From DAOQAU01 sp035354275 (GTDB taxonomy: Bacteria; Cyanobacteriota; Vampirovibrionia; Gastranaerophilales; Gastranaerophilaceae): a DNA stretch of 12,074 nt. The translations under genes were made by a program, and so were the position numbers. The DNA is taken from NCBI GenBank assembly GCA_035354275.1, contig DAOQAU010000050.1, positions 1 to 12,074 of the forward strand, read 5' to 3'. Positions 6,326 through 12,074 of the stretch are shown in pieces (the first letter of the stretch is position 1; the number at the start of each line of letters is the position of its first letter). The notes under the pieces were generated by a model. It had not been told where the DNA came from, did not search any database, and was given only the letters and a program-made list of their open reading frames with translations.

Positions 6326-7830
6326 TTTTCGTTAAATCTCGTGTTTATAACTTCTTTAACTTCATTATAATGGAAATTATCGTCCAAAACTTCATATATT
6401 TTCAGTTTTGAAAGATAAAGTGCTTTTACATCAGGATATTTTTTTATGGCACTGTTGAGCGTATTTATTGCATAACTGGCGTTTCCGTTGTCAAAATAAA
6501 TATAGCTTAAATCGATATAGTCCTGATAACTTACAGGGAGAATATTTGTCGCTGAATTTGTATATTTAATGTAATTTTTTTTGTCATCCATAGATTTGTA
6601 GCAAAGAGCAAGGTTGTAATAATAAATCGGTCTTAGCCCGTCAAGCTCTATTGCTTTGGTGAAATCAGACATAGCTTCATTTATGTTTTTTAGTTTATAG
6701 TTGCAAAGTCCCAAATAATTAAGTACTTCGGCAGAATTTTTGGTCTTGAAAACTTCTTGAAAAATATTTAGTGCTTCTATGTAATTTTCAAGGTAGTATT
6801 CGATTTTTGCAAGTTCGTATTTGTATTGAATTGAATAACTTATTTCCATGGCTTTTAGTACATCTTGTTTTGCGGCTTCGTAACGGCCTAAAATAAGATT
6901 TGTTCTTGCAGACATGTAATAAGAGTAGTCCGAATTGGGGTTAAGCTCGTTATATTTATTGAGTGCGGCAAGAGTATAGTTGAATTCTTCGGTTTCAAAA
7001 AATGTCATTGCAAGAGCCATGTACGCCTGGGTAAATTTGTCGTTAATTTTTACCGCTTCTTTGTAGTTTTCAAGGGCTTTAGGGTACATTCCTTTGTCTT
7101 TATAATAATCGCCTAAAAGATAATATGCCCAGTAGTCGTTTGGATTGCATTTTGTTGCTTTTTGAAGGCAGTAAAACTCTTGTTTGACACAACCCAGTTG
7201 TTTATAAAGTAACGCCATATTTACAAGCGGCTGAGTGTAATTTTTGTTTAGCCAATGAGCTTTTTTAAAATATTTGATTGCCAAAGTCGGATTGTTTTTA
7301 AGCCAGTAACACATCCCGAGGTTGTTGTAGGCTTGAGCATTTCTTTTATCCAGATTTATTGCTTTAAAAAAGTATTCTATGGCAACATTTAAATCTTTTT
7401 TGGCATAAAATTCCTGACCTTTTTGGTTGTAATAATCGGAATCATAATCCATTTTTTCAACATCGGCAGAAGTGACATTTAAAACCTCAAATCTTTTTAG
7501 CGGTTCTATGTCATCAGGCACTCCGACAAGCTGTTGTTGAACTTTAGCAGGTTCTTCCGTCAATGGTGCTTGAGGTTCTTCTTGTGCTGTAACTGTTTGT
7601 GCGCCGGTTAAAGGCAGAATTTTATTTTTTAAATCAATCGCACATTGGTTTTGAGGCTCTATTTTTAAGATTTCATCAACATATTCAAGTGCCTTTTGAT
7701 AATTATTTGTGTTGAAATAGTTTGTAGCAATGTCTAAATAGTCATCCGTAATTTCATTTCCAAGTGCAAAACACGGATTTAATATGAAAAGACACAACCC
7801 TATTAAAATTAAAAAAAGTCTTTGCTTCAT
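6322..7830 (-). CDS. Large exported TPR-repeat protein, first gene of the operon
   Basis: 502 residues. The signal peptide at 1-22 (MKQRLFLILIGLCLFILN, then PCFA) probably cleaves after Ala22. One TPR (about 29-62) is followed by a Gln/Glu/Pro/Ala-rich linker (75-110). A long array follows at about 132-468, roughly ten 34-residue units with recurring patterns such as AYNNLGMCYWLKNNPTLAIK (166-185) and VLNYLGLCNYKLKNINEAMS (369-388). Asn, Tyr and Lys are abundant. Such arrays bind proteins or assemble envelope complexes; no catalytic domain is present. The gene has no Shine-Dalgarno. An extended -10 box sits so close that the transcript should begin at the ATG, so it is probably read as a leaderless message. 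The stop overlaps the phosphoesterase start, tying the two products together. Confidence 0.88.
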   Translation of the reverse strand: MKQRLFLILIGLCLFILNPCFALGNEITDDYLDIATNYFNTNNYQKALEYVDEILKIEPQNQCAIDLKNKILPLTGAQTVTAQEEPQAPLTEEPAKVQQQLVGVPDDIEPLKRFEVLNVTSADVEKMDYDSDYYNQKGQEFYAKKDLNVAIEYFFKAINLDKRNAQAYNNLGMCYWLKNNPTLAIKYFKKAHWLNKNYTQPLVNMALLYKQLGCVKQEFYCLQKATKCNPNDYWAYYLLGDYYKDKGMYPKALENYKEAVKINDKFTQAYMALAMTFFETEEFNYTLAALNKYNELNPNSDYSYYMSARTNLILGRYEAAKQDVLKAMEISYSIQYKYELAKIEYYLENYIEALNIFQEVFKTKNSAEVLNYLGLCNYKLKNINEAMSDFTKAIELDGLRPIYYYNLALCYKSMDDKKNYIKYTNSATNILPVSYQDYIDLSYIYFDNGNASYAINTLNSAIKKYPDVKALYLSKLKIYEVLDDNFHYNEVKEVINTRFNEK

Positions 7831-7836
7831 AAGCCA

Positions 7837-7845
7837 ATTATAGCA
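7837..7845 (-). promoter_or_regulatory. Extended -10 promoter giving a predicted leaderless mRNA
   Basis: The minus strand reads TGCTATAAT: a perfect TATAAT (7842 to 7837) with TG one base upstream. No -35 is recognisable at 16-18 bp, which an extended -10 can tolerate. Counting seven bases from the end of the hexamer puts +1 at 7830, the A of the ATG of the large TPR gene. Only TGGCTT separates box and start codon, leaving no room for a ribosome site. It should drive the four-gene operon 7830-3836. Confidence 0.7.
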
Positions 7846-7880
7846 TAGATTTTTTTTTGTAGAAGAGGGTATTTTTAAAA

Positions 7881-8738
7881 TTATTTAATCAACAAAAGAC
7901 TTATCCAAATTAAGAAAATACCCGACATAATCCCGAAAACCGAATAGTGACCGTCGCCGTATTCTCTTGATAAAGGCAAAAGGGTGTCAAAGGATATATA
8001 AATCATAATTCCTGCAACTGCTGCAAACAAAAATCCGATTGCAATTTGAGGAAGAAAATAATGCATCACAAGTAAACCTATAATAGCACCTATCGGTTCT
8101 GAAATTCCGGAAAGAAAAGAATACCATATCGCCATACGTTTTTTGCCTGTTGCATGATAAATGGGAAGCGCAACGGCAATTCCTTCGGGAATGTTGTGAA
8201 GCGCAATCGCTATTGCAACAGAGATGCCCAAGGTAACATTTTGGGTTGTAACAAAAAATGTTGCCATTCCTTCCGGGAAGTTATGTATTGCAATGGCTAT
8301 TGCCGTTAAAATTCCCGCTCTTCTGATTTTATGGTGTTTGTAAGAGCATATAATATCATTTTCGTCATCATTTTCTTTTCTGTGGCGGTGTTTTCTGTTT
8401 TTGCAGTATTCCGGCGGACCAAAAAGGTTTTCATCAATGTGGTCCGGAATAAAATAGTCTATCAAAATAGCAATCACCATTCCGAAAGTAAATCCGAAAA
8501 AGGTCATCCAATTTGCGTTATTTGGATAAAAAGGTTGTAAAAGTTTTTGTGCGCCTTGCAGAATTTCGGTGAAAGATAAAAAAATCATTACCCCTGCAGA
8601 AAATCCAAGCCCTATAGAAAGGGCTTTTATGTTTGTCCTTTTTATGAAAAAGGTAAACATTCCGCCAACTACTGTTGCAAGCCCCGCAAGGAAGGTCATT
8701 GTTATTGCTATTTCATAATTTGCAGGTGTGTGTGGCAT
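7881..8738 (-). CDS. zupT: ZIP-family zinc/divalent metal transporter (ZupT-like)
   Basis: 285 residues with about eight hydrophobic segments. The ZIP signature is present twice: HNFPEG at 152-157 and HNIPEG at 181-186, the metal-binding helices IV and V. SEPIGA at 213-218 matches the bacterial ZupT subgroup. It imports Zn2+ and possibly Fe2+ or Mn2+ across the cytoplasmic membrane. Between helices III and IV is a hydrophilic loop (about 100-140) with a His/Lys/Arg cluster (NRKHRHRK), an acidic run and KHHK, a likely metal-sensing or metal-delivery loop. It makes the protein somewhat longer than E. coli ZupT, about 257 residues by memory. The start ATG has GAGAAG four to five bases upstream. 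A weak -10 (TAAAAT, 8766-8761) lies further up. The downstream operon has its own promoter, so the transporter is probably a separate unit. No Zur-like operator was recognised. Confidence 0.92.
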   Translation of the reverse strand: MPHTPANYEIAITMTFLAGLATVVGGMFTFFIKRTNIKALSIGLGFSAGVMIFLSFTEILQGAQKLLQPFYPNNANWMTFFGFTFGMVIAILIDYFIPDHIDENLFGPPEYCKNRKHRHRKENDDENDIICSYKHHKIRRAGILTAIAIAIHNFPEGMATFFVTTQNVTLGISVAIAIALHNIPEGIAVALPIYHATGKKRMAIWYSFLSGISEPIGAIIGLLVMHYFLPQIAIGFLFAAVAGIMIYISFDTLLPLSREYGDGHYSVFGIMSGIFLIWISLLLIK

Positions 8739-8849
8739 TTTTCTTCTCGTTTCTTAATTAATTTTACTACAAGCGTGAGAAAAATGAAAGGGCGAATAAA
8801 CCTTGATCCCCTCACCCCAGCCCTCATCCTACGGTACCCCTCACCCCAG

Positions 8850-8872
8850 CCCTCTCCCGCAAGGGGAGAGGG
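8850..8872. repeat. GC-rich hairpin within the repeat island
   Basis: CCCTCTCCC (8850-8858) and GGGAGAGGG (8864-8872) pair perfectly over nine bases, seven of them G:C pairs, with a GCAAG loop. No T-tract follows directly on either strand, so it is not a typical terminator. It is the core palindrome of the repeat element. Confidence 0.7.
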
Positions 8873-8915
8873 AGAAAAATTATTTTTGCAATCCTTAGCG
8901 CAAGGACTGTGCCGA

Positions 8916-8940
8916 ACAAAACGATTAAGTATCGTTTTGT
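8916..8940. repeat. Perfect 10-bp inverted repeat
   Basis: ACAAAACGAT (8916-8925) and ATCGTTTTGT (8931-8940) pair perfectly around TAAGT. It sits at the right side of the GC-rich island but has a different, A+T-rich composition. It may be part of the mobile repeat, or an operator-like dyad about 85 bp ahead of the DUF2023 gene. No T-tract follows it. Confidence 0.6.
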
Positions 8941-9025
8941 GAGAGGTAAGGGAGAATAATTACTTCTTAAATACTTAGGAAACTTTTTTGCTAAAAAAAG
9001 GTCTAATATTATGTTGGGGAATTTT

Positions 9026-9376
9026 ATGGAAGTATTTTATCATCTTGTTTATGAATATCAAAAAGGGCTTAGGGATTTATGTCTTTTTACTTGTGTTGAC
9101 AAATTTTTTGATAAAATAAAAAAAATACTTGAATACCAAAAAATTGATTATTTGGTATTGGCATTACCTGAGGACAAAATTAATATCTTTTTCGGGCTGA
9201 AAGACTGCATTGATATCGTCAAAAGTTTTTCGTCAGAAGAGTTGAATTTACTTGCGCCCGAAGAAGATTTTATTTTAGGAATGATGCTCGGTTATTCAAG
9301 GCAAAAACAGTACAGCAGATTTTTAAAAAAGAAAAACCTGATTGAATTTAATCAGGTTGTAGCTGAATCGTGTTAA
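9026..9376 (+). CDS. DUF2023 family protein
   Basis: 116 residues from ATG 9026, preceded by GGGGA at a five-base spacing. An in-frame ATG at 9011 (five more residues, AAAGG nine bases upstream) is the alternative. I prefer 9026 because, as I recall the family, DUF2023 proteins begin near MEVFxHHxYE. Other matching parts are KGLRDLCLFT (13-22), INIFFGLKDCIDIVKSF (52-68) and LAPEEDFILGMMLGYSRQKQ (76-95). The family is small, soluble and of unknown function. There is no signal peptide or membrane segment. The gene is monocistronic, between the repeat island and a convergent housekeeping cluster. Its last codons (about residues 104-111) coincide with a hairpin that probably terminates the opposite transcript. 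No clear promoter found. Confidence 0.75.
   Translation: MEVFYHLVYEYQKGLRDLCLFTCVDKFFDKIKKILEYQKIDYLVLALPEDKINIFFGLKDCIDIVKSFSSEELNLLAPEEDFILGMMLGYSRQKQYSRFLKKKNLIEFNQVVAESC
9321..9358 (-). terminator. Intrinsic terminator of the topA-aroE-hisF cluster
   Basis: AACCTGATT (9335-9343) and AATCAGGTT (9350-9358) form a perfect 9-bp stem with a 6-nt loop. Read on the minus strand, the stem runs straight into TTTCTTTTTT, so it terminates leftward transcription only. It lies 106 nt past the hisF stop, inside the 3' coding end of the plus-strand DUF2023 gene. The stem has only three G:C pairs, but the T-tract is strong. Confidence 0.6.
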
Positions 9377-9463
9377 GTATAAAGTTAAACATAAAATTAT
9401 TTAACCCTGTTTCTTTTATACTTTATAATCGAAAATAAATATACTAGTCATCTGGGTATAAAA

Positions 9464-10222
9464 TTAATTTCTGATAGAAATTTTGTTTTTCAATAACTCT
9501 TGTTTCAGTGTTTTTATAGGCAAAGTGTTATAGTGAAATATTGAAGCAGCAAGAGCAGCATCTGCATGTGCTGTATTAAACACATCAACAAAATGTGAAA
9601 TAAAAGCACCCGCACCGCCTGATGCTATAACAGGAATATTCAGAGCATCTGCAATTGTTTGTGTCATTTTTAAATCAAATCCTCTTTGTGTTCCGTCAGC
9701 ATCCATCGACGTCAAAAGAATTTCTCCCGCACCCAGTTCTTCTGCTTTTTTTGCCCAATTTAAAAGTTTTAATCCGGTGTTTTTTTTGCCGGCGTTTATA
9801 AAAACGTAAAAATCTTTGTCAATAAGTTTTGCGTCAATGGCTACAACAACACACTGCGAGCCGAAGTATTGCGAAGCTTCTTTTATTAATTCAGGATTTT
9901 TGACTGCCGCGGAGTTTATCGCAACTTTGTCGGCACCTGCTGAAAGCAGGTGCCTCATATCTTCAATCGAATTAATTCCGCCACCTACCGTAAAAGGTAT
10001 AAAAACCTGTTTTGCGACTTTTTTAACCATTTCAACGGTAGTTTTGCGCCCTTCGTTTGTGGCTGTTATATCGAGAAAAACAAGCTCGTCTGCGCCTTCA
10101 TCAGAGTATTTTTTTGCAAGCGCAACAGGGTCTCCCGCATATTGCAGGTTTTCAAAGTTAACCCCTTTAACTGTTTGCCCGTCTTTAACATCAAGACAGG
10201 GAATAATTCTTTTTGCAAGCAT
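9464..10222 (-). CDS. hisF: Imidazole glycerol phosphate synthase subunit HisF
   Basis: 252 residues, full length for the family. HisF is the cyclase half of the HisFH complex in histidine biosynthesis. It uses ammonia made by HisH to turn PRFAR into imidazole glycerol phosphate and AICAR. The (beta/alpha)8 barrel motifs are intact: KRIIPCLDVKDGQTVKGVNF at 4-23 with catalytic Asp11, TVGGGI at 78-83, VVAIDAK with the second catalytic Asp130, TSMDADGTQ at 171-179 and ASGGAG at 200-205. The start ATG lies 3 nt after the aroE stop, without a good ribosome site, so it is likely translationally coupled. hisH and the other his genes are not in this window, so the pathway genes appear scattered. Confidence 0.97.
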   Translation of the reverse strand: MLAKRIIPCLDVKDGQTVKGVNFENLQYAGDPVALAKKYSDEGADELVFLDITATNEGRKTTVEMVKKVAKQVFIPFTVGGGINSIEDMRHLLSAGADKVAINSAAVKNPELIKEASQYFGSQCVVVAIDAKLIDKDFYVFINAGKKNTGLKLLNWAKKAEELGAGEILLTSMDADGTQRGFDLKMTQTIADALNIPVIASGGAGAFISHFVDVFNTAHADAALAASIFHYNTLPIKTLKQELLKNKISIRN

Positions 10223-10225
10223 AGT

Positions 10226-11080
10226 TTATACCAATAATTCTTCCAATGCCGCTATTTTCATTTTATCGGTGTCGGGCATGAAGCCTGTCCAGAGTTCCAA
10301 AGATTTTGCAGCTTGGTGAATCAGCATATCAAGCCCGTTTATTGTCTGAATCCCGCGCTGAGAAACTTTTTCAAGAAAAAGCGTTTTTACCGGATTGTAA
10401 ATTACATCAAAAACAATTGTATCTGTGGGAAGTTCGTGAATTATTTGCATACTTAAAGGCATTTTATCTGCCGAATGACCTTTCATACCTGTGGGTGTTG
10501 CATTTACTATCATTTTTGATTCAAGAAGTTCCATAAAACTTTGCATTTGATAAAGTTTAAAAGTAGTCTGCGAAAATGCTTTTCGCATGTAGTTTACCAT
10601 TGTCGAAGAATTTATAATATTTCTTGAAAAGAAACTTATTTGCTTAACCCCCAGTTCAATTAAACCCACAGCGCATGCCCTTGCAGCTCCGCCTGTTCCG
10701 ATGATGCTCACATTTGCGTCTTTGAGTTTAGGTTTTACGTCTTCTGGGATTGCGTTTTTAAAGCCGTAAACGTCGGTGTTGAAGCCTGACAAAGATTTAT
10801 CGGGAAGAATTTTAACCGTATTTACGCATCCTGCAACATCGGCATATTGATCAACTTGGTCTAAAAATAAAGAAACAGGAACTTTTAGCGGAATTGTAAC
10901 GTTAAATCCGTTAAAATCATTTGCTTTGAGAAATTTTAAGCGTGAAATTAATTCATCGGGCGGCGTTTCAAGAATTTCGTAAGAACCTTCGATGCCTAAA
11001 GTCTTAAAACCTGCTTTTTGGATTACCGCAGAAACGGAATGTGTGAGCGGAGAGCCTATTAATGCAAATTTATACGCCAT
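10226..11080 (-). CDS. aroE: Shikimate dehydrogenase
   Basis: 284 residues, usual length. AroE reduces 3-dehydroshikimate to shikimate with NADPH in the chorismate pathway. The start is ATG 11080, because a perfect AGGAGG (11092-11087) sits six bases upstream; the in-frame TTG at 11086 abuts that site. Substrate-binding and catalytic residues are present: S15 and S17 (THSVSA), NVTIPLK with catalytic Lys66, Asn87 (CVNTV) and Asp103 (FNTDVYGF). The Rossmann loop GTGGAAR is at 128-134, NATPTGM at 193-199 and Gln256 (HQAAKS) near the end. Its start lies inside the last 11 bases of topA and it is followed 3 nt later by hisF, so the three are co-transcribed. Confidence 0.96.
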   Translation of the reverse strand: MAYKFALIGSPLTHSVSAVIQKAGFKTLGIEGSYEILETPPDELISRLKFLKANDFNGFNVTIPLKVPVSLFLDQVDQYADVAGCVNTVKILPDKSLSGFNTDVYGFKNAIPEDVKPKLKDANVSIIGTGGAARACAVGLIELGVKQISFFSRNIINSSTMVNYMRKAFSQTTFKLYQMQSFMELLESKMIVNATPTGMKGHSADKMPLSMQIIHELPTDTIVFDVIYNPVKTLFLEKVSQRGIQTINGLDMLIHQAAKSLELWTGFMPDTDKMKIAALEELLV

Positions 11081-12074
11081 CTTCAACCTCCTTTGAATAA
11101 CCGCAGGCTTTATTTGAGCAGTTTATGGTCGTACCTTTTTTCAAAACTTTTTTGATCAAAAGTGAATTGCATTTGGGGCAAACTTCGCCTGTGGGCTCAT
11201 TCCAGAGCACAAAGTCGCAATCGGGATATTTGTTGCAGCCGTAGAAAAATTTTCCGTATTTTGACTTTCTTTGGATAATTTCACCTTCGCAGCCTTCTTT
11301 GGGGCATTTTACGCCTGTTGTTTTAACTATCCGTTTTCTGTTATTGCAGGCTTCGTTTGTGCATTGCAGATACTTCCCGTAAGGTCCGACTTTTATAATC
11401 ATATCGGAGGAACATTTTTCGCATTTTTCATCTGTTTCTTCGGGCTGATGAACTTCGCCTTCTTTGGTCAAAGGAAGCATTGTTTTACACTCGGGATATC
11501 CGGAGCAGCCTAAAAATTGGGTTCCGAATCGGCTGTTTCTGACAAGCATTTTTTTGCCGCAGTTAGGGCAGACTACGTCGCTTTCAATATTTATTCGCTC
11601 CATGTTTTGTCTTGCGTTGTTTACTGTTTCTATAAAAGGAGTGTAAAATTCTTTCAAGACTTCATTCCAAATAAGTTTTTTTTCTGCAACATCATCAAGT
11701 TTATTTTCCATTCCCGCAGTAAATTTGTAATCCATAATTTTTGTAAAATGCTCCACAAGCTGTTTTGAAACGGTTTTACCCAAAATGGTCGGAGCAAGTG
11801 CCTTTTCTATTTTTTCCACATAACCTTTAGTCTGTATTTTGGTGATAATAGGCGCATAAGTGGAAGGTCTTCCGATGCCGTGTTCTTCAAGTGCTTTTAC
11901 CAGAGAAGCTTCGCTGAATCTTGGCGGAGGCTGGGTAAAATGTTGTTTTGGATTGACTTTTTTGCATTTTAAAACTTCGCCTTTTGTGAATTCAGGCATT
12001 GAGTTTTTGCAGATTTCTTCCTCATCCTCGCAGTAAATTTTCAAAAACCCGTCGAAAATTATTTTGCTTGAACC
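11070..12074 (-). CDS. topA: DNA topoisomerase I, 3' part (5' end beyond the window)
   Basis: The frame is open to the right edge, so these are the last 334 residues; the TOPRIM domain and catalytic Tyr lie outside. TopA relaxes negative supercoils by single-strand passage. Visible here are the end of the core, from IIFDGFLKIY (6-15 of the fragment), then PPRFSEASLVKALEEHGIGR (50-69) with RPSTYAPII. YKFTAGMENKLDDVA (116-130) follows. The C-terminal tail has four four-Cys zinc-ribbon units with first and last Cys at about 169/196, 218/243, 257/286 and 299/324. All four keep all Cys residues, one more than I recall for E. coli's classic three. It ends EVEDGV and overlaps aroE by 11 nt. A TTG at 12044 is internal, not the start. 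Confidence 0.96.
   Translation of the reverse strand, partial: GSSKIIFDGFLKIYCEDEEEICKNSMPEFTKGEVLKCKKVNPKQHFTQPPPRFSEASLVKALEEHGIGRPSTYAPIITKIQTKGYVEKIEKALAPTILGKTVSKQLVEHFTKIMDYKFTAGMENKLDDVAEKKLIWNEVLKEFYTPFIETVNNARQNMERINIESDVVCPNCGKKMLVRNSRFGTQFLGCSGYPECKTMLPLTKEGEVHQPEETDEKCEKCSSDMIIKVGPYGKYLQCTNEACNNRKRIVKTTGVKCPKEGCEGEIIQRKSKYGKFFYGCNKYPDCDFVLWNEPTGEVCPKCNSLLIKKVLKKGTTINCSNKACGYSKEVEDGV
11087..11092 (-). promoter_or_regulatory. Consensus Shine-Dalgarno for aroE inside topA
   Basis: On the minus strand this is AGGAGG, six bases before the aroE ATG at 11080. It is the strongest ribosome site in the window and settles the aroE start. It lies within the last codons of topA. Confidence 0.9.

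Larger units (their letters stand above)
8808..8954. repeat. GC-rich intergenic repeat island, MITE/REP-like
   Basis: This stretch between zupT and the DUF2023 gene differs sharply from its A+T-rich surroundings; by my count 8808-8874 is about 70% G+C. It holds an 18-bp exact direct repeat (8808-8825 and 8837-8854, CCCCTCACCCCAGCCCTC). A 9-bp stem follows (CCCTCTCCC/GGGAGAGGG, 8850-8872), then a 5-bp stem TCCTT/AAGGA (8892-8906), then a perfect 10-bp stem (8916-8940). The ends look like imperfect inverted repeats: CCCCTCACC at 8808 and GGTAAGGGA ending at 8953. The CCCTCACCCC-type palindrome is, from memory, a widespread intergenic repeat in many bacteria. A short frame through it (PSPQPSPARGEGE) is the familiar spurious translation of this repeat, not a gene. 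Confidence 0.75.

Noticed and set aside
8730..8942. Plus-strand frame reading PSPQPSPARGEGE
   Set aside because: It is a translation of the GC-rich intergenic repeat, overlaps the zupT start and has no ribosome site; this kind of peptide is a known artefact of such repeats.
9375..9423. AAGTATAAA / TTTATACTT inverted repeat after the DUF2023 gene
   Set aside because: All but one pair are A:T and the loop is over 30 nt, so it is unlikely to act as a terminator or RNA element.
9816..10319. Plus-strand open frame of 167 codons over hisF and the end of aroE
   Set aside because: It lies antisense to well-conserved hisF and has no family features; the frame is open because of the codon bias of the real gene.

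Overview
The window is A+T-rich and densely packed, with short leaders, ATGA start/stop overlaps and many TTG/GTG codons that could be mistaken for starts. Two exported TPR proteins, a metallophosphoesterase with a signal peptide, a ZIP transporter and bacterial-type topA, aroE and hisF point to a bacterium with a cell envelope that exports proteins. The partial protein beginning MGLAASQ and the 475-residue protein with an Asn-rich N-terminus look like families I associate from memory with gut Melainabacteria (Vampirovibrionia, Gastranaerophilales). I propose that lineage at moderate confidence; no 16S or other lineage marker lies in the window.

Left region (1-2858). A minus-strand gene runs off the left edge. 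Facing away from it, an excellent sigma70 promoter (TTGAAA, 17 bp, TGnTATAAT) drives an 80-residue protein with one C-terminal membrane segment. Convergent to that is a 475-residue minus-strand protein of unknown family. Its C-terminal half has Cys, His and Asn/Asp in the order and sequence setting of papain/C39-like cysteine peptidases.

Middle (2859-7830). A plus-strand gene encodes a TOPRIM domain of the OLD-nuclease type without any ATPase domain. It meets, tail to tail with a 3-nt overlap, a four-gene minus-strand operon (7830 to 3836). In transcription order this encodes a large exported TPR protein, an exported calcineurin-like metallophosphoesterase, a cytoplasmic metallo-beta-lactamase-fold hydrolase and a small exported TPR protein. 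The genes overlap by 4 nt or are 10 nt apart. The operon promoter is an extended -10 box placed so that transcription should start on the A of the first ATG, predicting a leaderless mRNA.

Right region (7881-12074). A zupT-like zinc transporter precedes the operon on the same strand. Upstream of it is a GC-rich intergenic repeat island (about 8808-8954), then a small plus-strand DUF2023-type gene. The right end is a minus-strand housekeeping cluster: the 3' part of topA, then aroE (DNA topoisomerase I and shikimate dehydrogenase overlap by 11 nt), then hisF after 3 nt. A likely intrinsic terminator for this cluster lies inside the 3' end of the convergent DUF2023 gene.

The most interesting items are the exported-TPR/phosphoesterase operon with its predicted leaderless start, the cysteine-peptidase-like protein, and the orphan TOPRIM protein. 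I see no CRISPR array, tRNA, rRNA or transposase gene.
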